This document shows positions 1 through 8,228 of a DNA stretch of 64,000 nucleotides, piece after piece. The position numbers and the translations under genes were made by a program. Positions within the stretch are counted from its first letter, which is position 1. Each line of letters begins with the position of its first letter. A model generated the notes under the pieces. That model ran no database searches. It was not told where the DNA came from and saw only the letters and a list, made by a program, of their open reading frames with translations. Origin of the DNA: an uncultured Spirochaetales bacterium (GTDB taxonomy: Bacteria; Spirochaetota; Spirochaetia; Sphaerochaetales; Sphaerochaetaceae); NCBI GenBank assembly GCA_944393005.1, contig CALXYO010000009.1:52451-116450 (forward strand), read 5' to 3'.

Positions 1-938
1 GCGATCTTGTAAGCCGGCTGGCCTACGATCTTCGGATTTACTGTACCCCTCTGGGGATCAAGGATGATCGGGCTGAGTTTCTCCATTTCCTCTTTTGTGA
101 GGAAGTGTGCGCCCATTTCCTTGAATTCCTTCTTGACCTCGGCGTAGATTTCCTGATTTACGATGACTGCCTGTTCTGAAGCACAGACAACACCGTTGTC
201 GAATGTCTTTGACATGAGGATGGATGCAACTGCCATCTTGATGTTGGCACTCTTGTCAATGAGGGCAGGGGTGTTGCCTGCACCTACGCCGATTGCCGGC
301 TTGCCGGAGGAGTATGCACTCTTGACCATGCCGGGACCGCCTGTTGCGAGGATGAGGTTCACAAGAGGATGTGTCATGAGGTAGTTTGTCTTCTCCATTG
401 ACGGCTCATCGATCCATGCGATGATGTCTTCCGGAGCACCGGCCTTGACTGCTGCGTCTCTTACGATGCGGGCTGCATCGCATGTGCACTTCTTTGCCCT
501 CGGGTGCGGTGAGAAGATGATTGCGTTTCTTGTCTTGAGTGCGATGAGTGATTTGAAGATTGCGGTACTTGTCGGATTTGTTGTCGGGATGATGCCGCAG
601 ATCACACCCTTCGGCTCAGCGATCTTCTCGATGCCGAATCCTGTGTCTTCCTCGATGATTCCGCAGGTCTTCTCATCCTTGTATTTATGGAAGATGTATT
701 CTGCTGCGAAGTGATTCTTGATAACCTTATCTTCAATGATGCCCATGCCTGTTTCCTGCACGGCATCCTGTGCAAGGGTGATACGTGCGTTGTTGGCTGC
801 GATTGCGGCTTCACGGAAGATCTTGTCAACCTGCTCCTGAGAGAAGGATGCGAACATGATCTGTGCACGCTTTACTCTTTCAATTAGCTCCTGGAGTTCT
901 TTCTGTCCGGGAAATGTTTCAGCATTCACATTAGCCAT
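1..938 (-). CDS. adhE: Aldehyde-alcohol dehydrogenase, N-terminal part (runs off window)
   Basis: The first about 312 residues of a bifunctional AdhE, which reduces acetyl-CoA to acetaldehyde (N-terminal domain) and then to ethanol (C-terminal iron alcohol dehydrogenase, outside the window). Visible motifs are the CoA-acylating aldehyde dehydrogenase stretch [16 protein letters not shown], the NAD-site run [18 protein letters not shown], and the catalytic cysteine in [11 protein letters not shown] at about residue 252. The ATG at 938 is preceded by AAGGAG at good spacing. It could be a stand-alone acetaldehyde dehydrogenase, since the second domain is not seen, but the N-terminal sequence resembles AdhE most. 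It fits fermentation together with pta at 11-12 kb. Confidence 0.9.
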   Translation of the reverse strand, partial: MANVNAETFPGQKELQELIERVKRAQIMFASFSQEQVDKIFREAAIAANNARITLAQDAVQETGMGIIEDKVIKNHFAAEYIFHKYKDEKTCGIIEEDTGFGIEKIAEPKGVICGIIPTTNPTSTAIFKSLIALKTRNAIIFSPHPRAKKCTCDAARIVRDAAVKAGAPEDIIAWIDEPSMEKTNYLMTHPLVNLILATGGPGMVKSAYSSGKPAIGVGAGNTPALIDKSANIKMAVASILMSKTFDNGVVCASEQAVIVNQEIYAEVKKEFKEMGAHFLTKEEMEKLSPIILDPQRGTVNPKIVGQPAYKI

Positions 939-1219
939 TGAATTTTTCTCCTTGATTCTGATTTTGTTTCTCAGGGAATTATATCAGCGGAAATGAAAAC
1001 TAAGTCAAGCAAAATCAAGTAAAATGTGAAAAAGCAAAGAATAACAATGATTTTAGGTGAAAAAGATGCAGTTTTTACAGCTAAAATGCATAATAAAATA
1101 CCAAATGGAATATTATTTACAGAATTTTGCTCTTTAATTGACTTTGGAATTATTTTCTAAACCAGTTTAAGCATAAAAATATTGTTCCACAGGATTATGA
1201 AATACATATGACATTGCAA
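939..1219. other. AT-rich intergenic region upstream of adhE
   Basis: About 280 bases of AT-rich sequence between two minus-strand genes. It should hold the adhE promoter on the minus strand, but I cannot fix a -35/-10 pair with confidence. No ORF or clear hairpin was seen. Confidence 0.4.
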
Positions 1220-2275
1220 TTAACTCTGCATGATGGTAAGTGAAACAACAGCAAGTATTACAATCAGAGTGTCTGCAGCGATGAAAGGAAGATGGTGCAC
1301 ATCATCAGTTTCTCCGGATGCAGAGGTGAAAGCATCAAGCTTCAGCGTCTCCTTCAGCCTTTCAGCGGTTTTCCCTTCCGATGAGAAGAATCTTTCATTT
1401 ATGGCGGCATACACCGACATTATCTCAGACGTCATACCGCCGGATGTCAGCGGCAGGGTTGACATGCTCTGCGAAAGCGCGACTGTTGCTGTAAGTCTCA
1501 GGGCTTTCATCACCCCTTCTGCAAGTGCGCCCTCTGTCACAAATGCGAAAACAAGACGGCCGGATGGGGTGAAAAGATTGAATATGACGACAGAGATGAA
1601 ACTTATGACATAGAAGAGAGGACGTATCCTTCTTCCGCTGATGAAACAAAGAACAAGCGCACTGATGAACTGAAGTGCAAGTACAGGTATGCTGTACGTG
1701 AAAAGAAGAGAGACCAGTGCTGCAAGAGAGAAGACAAGTACAGTTCTGCTTTCATTACGCTTTTTTTCTGTGAATGGCTTTTCCCTGCTGATCTTCACAT
1801 CAGATGCCGGAGAAATATGATATGCAATGAAAGCCAGGACAAGTCCTGTGAACAGATTGAAGATCATCATCACGGGAATGAGTGACAGCACGCTGCTGCT
1901 GAGGAAAAGGGATGCCGACAGCAGCTGGAATACTGCCGATATTACGGAACCTGATGCGGATACAGCATAGAGGGAAAATAATCTGCTGCAGTATCTGAAG
2001 AGGATGAACATCACTGTGCTGCTTGAAGCGTTCCCTGCAAAACTCACAAGTGCATATGGGGAAAAAAGCGTTCCCGCGATGAATGATGAGAGCAGCCACT
2101 TGATCAGAGCCAGAATGAAATAATCCTTTGCACACAGCCGGCTCAGTGCCCACAGCAGTGACAGATTTGCAAGCCCGAGGCGCAGAAAGGGAAGAGCATG
2201 AGGAAGGCTTGCCTCTATCACGGATAGTGCGAGGCTCAACGCTGCAAGGTATGAGACTTCAGAACGTTGCCGCAT
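1220..2275 (-). CDS. Gx transporter family membrane protein with EcfT-like C-terminal half
   Basis: A 351-residue integral membrane protein. The N-terminal half (about 1-165) resembles the Gx_transp family, sometimes annotated as heptaprenyl diphosphate synthase component I: it has an early ALPFLRLGLANL segment, typical of S-component-like small-molecule transporters. After a short hydrophilic linker (about residues 160-175), a second hydrophobic half follows with a shape like the EcfT/CbiQ transmembrane component. The start overlaps the preceding NusG-domain-II gene by 17 bp, so the two are probably translated together, an arrangement known for Gx_transp loci. The substrate is unknown, and the EcfT reading of the C-terminal half is an inference from its hydrophobic pattern. 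Confidence 0.7.
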   Translation of the reverse strand: MRQRSEVSYLAALSLALSVIEASLPHALPFLRLGLANLSLLWALSRLCAKDYFILALIKWLLSSFIAGTLFSPYALVSFAGNASSSTVMFILFRYCSRLFSLYAVSASGSVISAVFQLLSASLFLSSSVLSLIPVMMIFNLFTGLVLAFIAYHISPASDVKISREKPFTEKKRNESRTVLVFSLAALVSLLFTYSIPVLALQFISALVLCFISGRRIRPLFYVISFISVVIFNLFTPSGRLVFAFVTEGALAEGVMKALRLTATVALSQSMSTLPLTSGGMTSEIMSVYAAINERFFSSEGKTAERLKETLKLDAFTSASGETDDVHHLPFIAADTLIVILAVVSLTIMQS

Positions 2276-2621
2276 CTACTTCTCCTCCTGTATCCGCTTC
2301 CATGCTTACGACAATCCTGTTGGGAAGACAGACAAGCATTTGAGGGTATTTGCTGATTGAACCTCTCATGCATGTTTTGTTGTCGCACGGGGATGAGAGT
2401 ATCCTGACACTTCCGTCTTCAATCCGTATTGTCGTGATTCCGGTTTCCCCCTCGGCCTCTATAGTCCTGTTTTCAGAGAGAGTGTAGCGGAAAATTCCAT
2501 CCGGTGTCTCAATCTGCACATAGGATGCACCTGACGAAGAGAAAAGCAGCATTGAGACAGATGCTGCAAAGATGAATGCTATAAGAACCATGTCTGCAAT
2601 CCTCAGGTGTTTTCCCTTCAT
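2259..2621 (-). CDS. NusG domain II-containing protein
   Basis: A 120-residue protein with one N-terminal membrane anchor (about residues 7-28) and an extracytoplasmic domain that matches the NusG domain II family: a beta-rich segment followed by SPCDNKTCMRGSISK and LVCLPNRIVV, with the typical paired cysteines. Proteins of this type are found beside Gx_transp genes, and often near Rnf or flavin-transfer genes; no Rnf genes are visible here. It overlaps the downstream Gx transporter gene by 17 bp. Despite the name it is not the transcription factor NusG; its precise role is unknown. Confidence 0.8.
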   Translation of the reverse strand: MKGKHLRIADMVLIAFIFAASVSMLLFSSSGASYVQIETPDGIFRYTLSENRTIEAEGETGITTIRIEDGSVRILSSPCDNKTCMRGSISKYPQMLVCLPNRIVVSMEADTGGEVDAATF

Positions 2622-2674
2622 ATTATGGAAAACTATACAACAGGAGATGGATTTCAGAAAGGGATATGGTTTAT

Positions 2675-3316
2675 TTAGTTCGCTGGTCCGGGCTGTCTTT
2701 TTGCTGCTTTTTCATTTCTGAGAAGCTCTTTTAGCGGGTATTGGAACAATCCATCCCTGATGCAGTACAGATACAGCTTGCCGTTCCGTCTTACAGCCGG
2801 CATGCGGAAAGCCGGGCTCTGCTCAGGATAGAGCCGCTGGAACCAGAGACAGCTGTCATTGACCCATGCTGCAAAAGAAATATAATGGGATTTGCTCATT
2901 TCATGGCTGATACTCACATAGTAATCTGTATCCATTTCCTCTATGGAGATTTCAGGTGTGCAATCATCGGATGAGAGTGTCAGCGGCATAAGATGACGAC
3001 CGCAGCAGGAAATATTTGCCTCTCCTGTGCTTGTCAGGATATTCCCGCAGACAGGACAGACATAGAATCGTGTCCTGTCGATCTTTCCCGTATCCGTCCG
3101 GTTGGGATTCAGCTCTCCCTGCAGGAGTCCCTGAATGTCGGCTCCAAGTACCGAGGAAAGCTCTCCCAGAAGGGCTATGTCCGGTGCCCCATGGCCGCAT
3201 TCCCATTTTGAGACTGCTTTGTTGCTGATATGGAGCATTTCTGCAAGCTGCTGCTGTGTAAGTCCTTTTTCTCTGCGCAGCTGAAAGATCAGCTGTCCGA
3301 CTTTTGAATTATCCAT
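2675..3316 (-). CDS. HTH regulator fused to a desulfoferrodoxin-like domain
   Basis: A 213-residue fusion. Residues 6-62 are an XRE/Cro-type helix-turn-helix (GLTQQQLAEMLHISNKAVSKWE). Residues about 84-112 match the desulforedoxin iron domain: C87-x2-C90 and the adjacent pair C104-C105 (CCG). Residues 125-195 resemble the superoxide reductase (neelaredoxin) domain: SHEMSKSHYISF keeps two histidines (138 and 144) and LYCIRDGLF keeps the cysteine (185). The histidine normally present in the CNxHG-type motif is aspartate here, and the first histidine of the site is not seen. HTH-desulforedoxin-SOR architectures are known; the partial loss of ligands suggests a sensor role more than catalysis, which is inference. 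It is followed by a GIY-YIG-like gene on the same strand. Confidence 0.8.
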   Translation of the reverse strand: MDNSKVGQLIFQLRREKGLTQQQLAEMLHISNKAVSKWECGHGAPDIALLGELSSVLGADIQGLLQGELNPNRTDTGKIDRTRFYVCPVCGNILTSTGEANISCCGRHLMPLTLSSDDCTPEISIEEMDTDYYVSISHEMSKSHYISFAAWVNDSCLWFQRLYPEQSPAFRMPAVRRNGKLYLYCIRDGLFQYPLKELLRNEKAAKRQPGPAN

Positions 3317-3354
3317 TTAATTATTCCTTCCGGTACCTGCTGTATTTTGTCTTT

Positions 3355-3699
3355 TTATCTTGAAAGCTTTACTGCCTGCGGATGCTTCAGCATGAAACTG
3401 TCCAGCATGGCTGTAAGCTTTGCCGTCTGATCTTCATCCGGGTTTTCATATTTGAGAGTGTCCTCGACTATGTATTCAAAGCCGTCTTCGCCATACTCAT
3501 TCCACAGTTCCTGAAGACGTCTGCTGCTGTGAAGAGCCGCAGACAGCTGGAAACGGTGACTGTTGAATGCCCTCTGCAGGTCCCTGGAGATATCTGCAAA
3601 AATCTCTCCCGTGGCTTTGCACTGTATGCAAATGACTCCCATCTCAGGATGACGGGCCTTCCACTGCATCAGAAGTTCTTTCTTTTTTGTTCTGTCCAT
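3355..3699 (-). CDS. GIY-YIG nuclease family protein, degenerate active site
   Basis: A 114-residue protein that aligns by eye with small GIY-YIG proteins that begin MDRTKRKELL and continue to a GVY...YIG core. Here the first motif is GVICIQ and the second is FADIS, so both signature tyrosines are gone. The conserved helix (RAFNSHRFQL) and the segment LQELWNEYGEDGFEY, typical of this subfamily, are kept. The protein is therefore likely a family member with weak or no nuclease activity. It lies just upstream of, and on the same strand as, the HTH-desulfoferrodoxin gene, with a 38-bp gap; a shared transcript is possible. Confidence 0.65.
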   Translation of the reverse strand: MDRTKKKELLMQWKARHPEMGVICIQCKATGEIFADISRDLQRAFNSHRFQLSAALHSSRRLQELWNEYGEDGFEYIVEDTLKYENPDEDQTAKLTAMLDSFMLKHPQAVKLSR

Positions 3700-3760
3700 A
3701 GCCCATGAATCATAATAAGGAAAAACAGCAGTGACAATCTTCGCTCTGTAGACTTACAGC

Positions 3761-4981
3761 TTATTTTATCACACGGATCAGAAGTCCCTTGAGGTATTCG
3801 CTCTCCGGAAGGGAAATGCGTACGGGATGATCGCATCCTGCGCTCATCTGCTCAAGTATCTGTATTTCCACACCGGCATCGCTTGCCGCATAGCTGACCA
3901 TCATGCGGAAAGCTTCCTTCGTGAGACTGCCCGAACATGAGAAAGTCGCTATGATTCCATCCGGCTTTATCTTGAGCATCGCCATTCTGTTGAGGTCCTT
4001 GTAAGCCTTGAGTGCATTTTCAAGCTTGCTTTTTGTGGATGCGAGCTTCGGCGGATCCAGTATGATCATATCATACCTGTTTTCCTCTGCGCTTCTCATG
4101 TACGCAAAGACATTTGCTTCTTCAATCGTGACTTTCTCACGGCTGTCCGAAGGGAGTATCTTTTCGTTTTCATTCAGATGGATCTGATAGAGAAGGTGAC
4201 GCAGCGCGCTTTGGGAGGAATCAACGGCATGTACGGATTCTGCCCGGCCCCTGAGGCAGTGAAGAGTGAATGCTCCGGTGAAGGAACATGCGTCAAGGAC
4301 AGTCCTGCCATTTGCATATTTCTCGACAATATTCCTGTTGTCCCTCTGGTCACAGTAGAAACCGCTTTTCTGACTTATGCCGGGTTCAATCTCGTAATAT
4401 ATGCCGCTTTCACGGAATCTTATGTTTTCTTTTCCGTTTTCAATGCTGTTTCCATCCCTGTCGAATGAGAGAACCCTGCGGCTGAGACCTTCGGAGGGCG
4501 CGTAGAAACTGTCCGGAATTATAGTGATTGTCTTATAGTTCACTGCCTTCTGAAGTGCATTTCTGATGACATCAAGATGGTCCTGTGCATAACGCGATGA
4601 TATTATGGCTTTCAGGTGCCCATTGTAGATGTCAAGTGCGAGACCGGGAATGAAATCGGCTTCTCCGTGGATGAGGCGCATCGCATCTGTGTCTTCACTG
4701 GATGCGAGGACTTTCCTCCGTCTCACAGCATCATTTATTCTTTCTTCCAGCCAGCCTTCGTCAGGAATGATCCTGCGGTTCCATGAAAGAAGATGCAGTG
4801 TTATGTGGCTTTTCTCATCATACCAGCCGTATGCGATGAACTGGCCATCCTCGCTCAAGACTTCAGCAAGGCCTGCATCTGTGAATGAGGGTGAGACTTT
4901 CTTTATCGCACCGGTGAATACCCATGGATTGTGACGGACGAGGATTTTCTCCTTTCCCTTTCTTATTACGATTTCATACAT
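3761..4981 (-). CDS. rlmI: Class I SAM-dependent rRNA methyltransferase (RlmI-like)
   Basis: A 406-residue protein with the layout of the RlmI/YccW family, which makes 5-methylcytosine in 23S rRNA. The N-terminal about 70 residues form a PUA-like RNA-binding domain (VRHNPWVFTGAI...). A central segment contains QKSGFYCDQRDNR, the SAM-binding motif LDACSFTGAFTLH follows, then the motif IV sequence ILDPPKLA and the motif ATFSCSGSL, whose cysteine is the expected catalytic residue. Length (about 400) is normal. It is divergently placed relative to the phosphatase gene at 5049. The exact target base cannot be decided from sequence, so the symbol is by family. Confidence 0.85.
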   Translation of the reverse strand: MYEIVIRKGKEKILVRHNPWVFTGAIKKVSPSFTDAGLAEVLSEDGQFIAYGWYDEKSHITLHLLSWNRRIIPDEGWLEERINDAVRRRKVLASSEDTDAMRLIHGEADFIPGLALDIYNGHLKAIISSRYAQDHLDVIRNALQKAVNYKTITIIPDSFYAPSEGLSRRVLSFDRDGNSIENGKENIRFRESGIYYEIEPGISQKSGFYCDQRDNRNIVEKYANGRTVLDACSFTGAFTLHCLRGRAESVHAVDSSQSALRHLLYQIHLNENEKILPSDSREKVTIEEANVFAYMRSAEENRYDMIILDPPKLASTKSKLENALKAYKDLNRMAMLKIKPDGIIATFSCSGSLTKEAFRMMVSYAASDAGVEIQILEQMSAGCDHPVRISLPESEYLKGLLIRVIK

Positions 4982-5048
4982 GCCCGATAGCTTAAGTCAA
5001 AGACGGCAGTATGGCAACAAGCGGGTGAAAAAGTTAGAATGGCGGTAT

Positions 5049-5705
5049 ATGAAAGCTTTACTATTCGATCTTGACGGAACACTTGTAAACAGCCTTGAGG
5101 ACATAAGAAGGGCACTCAATCATGTTCTGAAGATGTGCTATGCCTCTGAAATAGACAGCAGTCAGTGCATGTCGGTTGTGGGACACGGACTGAGAAAGGC
5201 ACTGCGTGATGCGCTCTGGTTCTCCCGTGCGGCTTATCCCGAGGATGAGTTTGAAATACTGTACAGGGAGCTTATGGACTATTATTCGGCACATGCGTGC
5301 GATTATTCCCGTCCCTATGACGGGGTGACCGCATTCCTTGAAAGGGCAAAAGGCAGAGGCTGTTTTCTCGGCGTGCTGTCAAACAAGAGCGATGAGCTTG
5401 TGAAAAAGATAACAGGTCAGCTTTTTCCAGCATCTATTTTTGACTTTGTCAGGGGATTGAGGGAAGGAGAGAAGCCAAAACCCGATAATAACGGCGTTCT
5501 GGACTATGCAAAGCTTTGCAATGTGAGCCTTGATGATGTTACAATGATCGGTGACAGCGATGTTGATTACCTCACTGCCCGCAATGCGGGAGTGAAAAGC
5601 ATCATTGTAAGTTATGGATTCAGAAGTGAAGCAGAACTCAGGGCTGCGGGGATAAGTCCTGTCGTCCCTGATCTGGAGGAGGTTGAGAAACTATTATGGA
5701 ACTGA
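5049..5705 (+). CDS. gph: HAD-family phosphatase, phosphoglycolate phosphatase-like
   Basis: A 218-residue HAD hydrolase if started at the ATG at 5049; an in-frame upstream extension to 4980 lacks similarity. Motif I is FDLDGTLVNS (nucleophile Asp7 and Asp9), followed by a helical cap, motif II GVLSNKS, the lysine in GEKPKPDN, and motif IV MIGDSDVDY. This is the Gph/PGP subfamily, which removes phosphate from 2-phosphoglycolate or similar small phosphates. The 3' end overlaps the phosphosugar mutase start by 10 bp, so the two are probably coupled. The substrate is not certain. Confidence 0.8.
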   Translation: MKALLFDLDGTLVNSLEDIRRALNHVLKMCYASEIDSSQCMSVVGHGLRKALRDALWFSRAAYPEDEFEILYRELMDYYSAHACDYSRPYDGVTAFLERAKGRGCFLGVLSNKSDELVKKITGQLFPASIFDFVRGLREGEKPKPDNNGVLDYAKLCNVSLDDVTMIGDSDVDYLTARNAGVKSIIVSYGFRSEAELRAAGISPVVPDLEEVEKLLWN

Positions 5706-7414
5706 CTGCTGAAATGATTGCCGATATCAGGGCAAAGGCGGAAAGCTATGTTGAAAGCGAGAAGGAAGATTTTTTCAGAAATGAAGTGCGTACTCTTCTC
5801 GATAAGGGTGACGATGAGGCTCTTTATGATGCTTTCTATACGACGCTTGCATTCGGTACGGCAGGCATGAGGGGTGTCATCGGCGGTGGAACAAACAGAA
5901 TCAATACCTATATGGTCAGAAAGGTCACTCAGGGACTTGCCGACTACTGCAACAGATACACATCATCACCAAGTGTTGTCATCGCGTACGATTCACGTCA
6001 CTGGTCAGCTGAGTTCGCACGCTCTGCAGCTCTCGTGCTGAGTGCCAATGATGTAAGGACATATCTTTATGATGTGCTGCATCCGGTTCCGATGCTTTCC
6101 TTTGCTGTGAGGAATCTCAAAACCACTGCAGGCATTGTCATAACCGCAAGTCACAATCCGTCGAAATACAACGGCTACAAGGTTTACTGGTCCGACGGGG
6201 GACAGGTGACACCTCCGCATGATATCGAGATAGCTGCACTTGCCAACAAGGTTGAACCTTCTGACATAAAGGATATTGATGAGAATGAGGCAAGGGAAAA
6301 AGGTGTCCTCTCATCTGTTCCTTCATCCGTGGATGAGGCATATTACAGCATGGTGCTCTCGTCTCTCCGCCGTCCTGAGATAGTCAAGGCTTCCCCGATC
6401 ACAGTTGCCTATACACCTCTTCACGGTTCTGGCAACATTCCTGTGCGTGAGATGCTGAAGAGACTTGGCATAAGAACCGCTGTCGTAAGCGAGCAGGAAC
6501 TGCCGGACGGTTCGTTCCCGACTGTGAAACTTCCGAATCCCGAGTCTGCTGAAGCCATGACAAAGGTCATTGAACTTGCGAAGGAAGTCAAGGCAGATAT
6601 AGTTCTCGGCACTGATCCTGATGCAGACAGACTCGGCATTGCCATCCCGAAGACTCATGAAAAGGATGATTATCTTCTTCTTACCGGAAACCAGATCGCA
6701 ACGCTCCTTGCCGATTACCTTATCGCAACAGCAAGGGAACAGGGAGGCAGGGACAGGAAGCCTCTTGTCGTCAAGAGTCTTGTCACCACAGATATCGTGA
6801 AGCGCATCGCCTGTGAAAACGGTGCTGACTGCAAAGACGTGCTGACAGGTTTCAAATACATCGCACGTGAGATGAACGCCATCGACACGGGAGAGAACAA
6901 AGACAATTATTTCCTCTTCGGCTGTGAGGAAAGTTATGGCTTCCTTACAGTGAATGATGTTCATGACAAGGATGCCGTCTCTTCCGCAATGGCAGCTGTG
7001 GAGATGATGTGCTATTACGCCAGCAGGGGAATCACACTGCAGCAGAGGCTTGACAGCATATATGCTCATTACGGGTATTACACCGAGCTTGTCTTCTCAC
7101 GTGACTACGAAGGAGCTGAGGGCAAGCTGAAGATGCAGGAGATCATGAAGTCTCTCAGATCTCTTAAGAAAGGCGACAGATTTGTAGGCAGGGAGATTGA
7201 ATCCATAGAGGATCTCATCAATGGAACTGAAAACTTCCCGAAAGCCGATGTCGTGATCATCAGATTCACAAGCGGAGAGAAGCTTGTGGTGCGACCGTCC
7301 GGGACCGAGCCGAAGATCAAGTACTATATCTTCCTTGTTGAAGGAAAGGAAGGCCGTGCGGTTCTTGAAGAAAGCAAGAGTGCTGTCCTTGATGAGTTCA
7401 AAGCAAGTCTTTAA
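5696..7414 (+). CDS. Phospho-sugar mutase (phosphoglucomutase/phosphomannomutase)
   Basis: A 572-residue alpha-D-phosphohexomutase of the large PgcA type. It interconverts hexose 1- and 6-phosphates through a phosphoserine. The catalytic serine is Ser152 in TASHNPSKYNGYK, the metal loop is GTDPDADR at 305-312, the sugar-binding motif is GCEESYG, and the phosphate-binding loop RPSGTEPKIK sits near the C-terminus. All four domains are complete, and the length is normal for this subfamily. It overlaps gph by 10 bp and the next gene by 23 bp. Whether glucose or mannose phosphate is preferred cannot be read from the sequence. Confidence 0.9.
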   Translation: MELTAEMIADIRAKAESYVESEKEDFFRNEVRTLLDKGDDEALYDAFYTTLAFGTAGMRGVIGGGTNRINTYMVRKVTQGLADYCNRYTSSPSVVIAYDSRHWSAEFARSAALVLSANDVRTYLYDVLHPVPMLSFAVRNLKTTAGIVITASHNPSKYNGYKVYWSDGGQVTPPHDIEIAALANKVEPSDIKDIDENEAREKGVLSSVPSSVDEAYYSMVLSSLRRPEIVKASPITVAYTPLHGSGNIPVREMLKRLGIRTAVVSEQELPDGSFPTVKLPNPESAEAMTKVIELAKEVKADIVLGTDPDADRLGIAIPKTHEKDDYLLLTGNQIATLLADYLIATAREQGGRDRKPLVVKSLVTTDIVKRIACENGADCKDVLTGFKYIAREMNAIDTGENKDNYFLFGCEESYGFLTVNDVHDKDAVSSAMAAVEMMCYYASRGITLQQRLDSIYAHYGYYTELVFSRDYEGAEGKLKMQEIMKSLRSLKKGDRFVGREIESIEDLINGTENFPKADVVIIRFTSGEKLVVRPSGTEPKIKYYIFLVEGKEGRAVLEESKSAVLDEFKASL

Positions 7415-8147
7415 CCGCTGCGTCTCGTATTACCTCCGGCTCAGACATTACTCCCTTCTTCTCACATACCGTGAGAGGAAGGATGGCTGTGACAGGCCTG
7501 TCTTCTCTCTTTTCTCATCCGGCATGATAAGCGATGAGGAAAGAGACGAAGTGAGGGGCAGTCTTTATGCCGGACAGCTCAAAAGCATACGCGCGTTTGT
7601 CCAGGACCGCTATTACATACCGCGTCTCATAATTTCCGCAATGGTATTTCTGATCTTCTACCTGTTCTTCTCGCTTGTGATCCGTGATCCGCTTCCCCTC
7701 ATTGATGAGATAATCCTGTCAGCCGCCGCTGCACTTATCTGCTATGGGCTGCTGTCGCGTACTGATGAGAAGCTTGCCATATACCGCAATCTTGCATCTG
7801 CTGCCTATGATTCACTTTCTCTCATGAAGGAGGAGTACAGCGAGGAATGCGCCGCTCTTGAGTCCTACTACGACAGCCTCTCATCTTATTGTGACATCCC
7901 TGCAATGATAGACTGCCTTGTCAGCAGGAGTGAGGATTATCCTCATCTGCAGCTCAGTCTGTCAGATGAATTGAGAAAGGCATTTGTAAGCTATACTGAT
8001 GAGAACAGGATATACAGGAGTTACATGAAGCATCTGAATAATGTCAGGACAGATGGAGATCTGCGCCTTTCATCCCTGATGCGTCAGGCGGCAGCAAATG
8101 ATAATCTGGATGTGTATCTTCTCTGCATTCTGAGTCAGATTATGTGA
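7392..8147 (+). CDS. Hypothetical protein with two membrane segments
   Basis: A 251-residue protein of unknown function. I chose ATG 7392, which lies within the last codons of the mutase gene; a longer ORF starting at 7284 only reads through the mutase in another frame. Two adjacent hydrophobic segments lie near residues 75-94 (MVFLIFYLFFSLVI) and 98-118 (LIDEIILSAAAALICYGLLS), flanked by a basic, tyrosine-rich N-terminus and a helical, acidic C-terminal half with many Glu, Leu and Ser residues. No enzyme motif was seen. The tight overlap suggests co-translation with the mutase, but no functional link can be named. Confidence 0.6.
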   Translation: MSSKQVFNRCVSYYLRLRHYSLLLTYRERKDGCDRPVFSLFSSGMISDEERDEVRGSLYAGQLKSIRAFVQDRYYIPRLIISAMVFLIFYLFFSLVIRDPLPLIDEIILSAAAALICYGLLSRTDEKLAIYRNLASAAYDSLSLMKEEYSEECAALESYYDSLSSYCDIPAMIDCLVSRSEDYPHLQLSLSDELRKAFVSYTDENRIYRSYMKHLNNVRTDGDLRLSSLMRQAAANDNLDVYLLCILSQIM

Positions 8148-8228
8148 ATCGGGGCAATATTCAGTACTGCTTACTAATTATGGTTTAAGACATATTTTAG
8201 CCGGATCCGCACTTTTTTATGTATATAA

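Noticed and set aside
6323..7069. A 248-residue open frame antisense to the phosphosugar mutase
   Set aside because: No start signal or recognisable domain; the mutase on plus has every catalytic motif, so this is a shadow frame.
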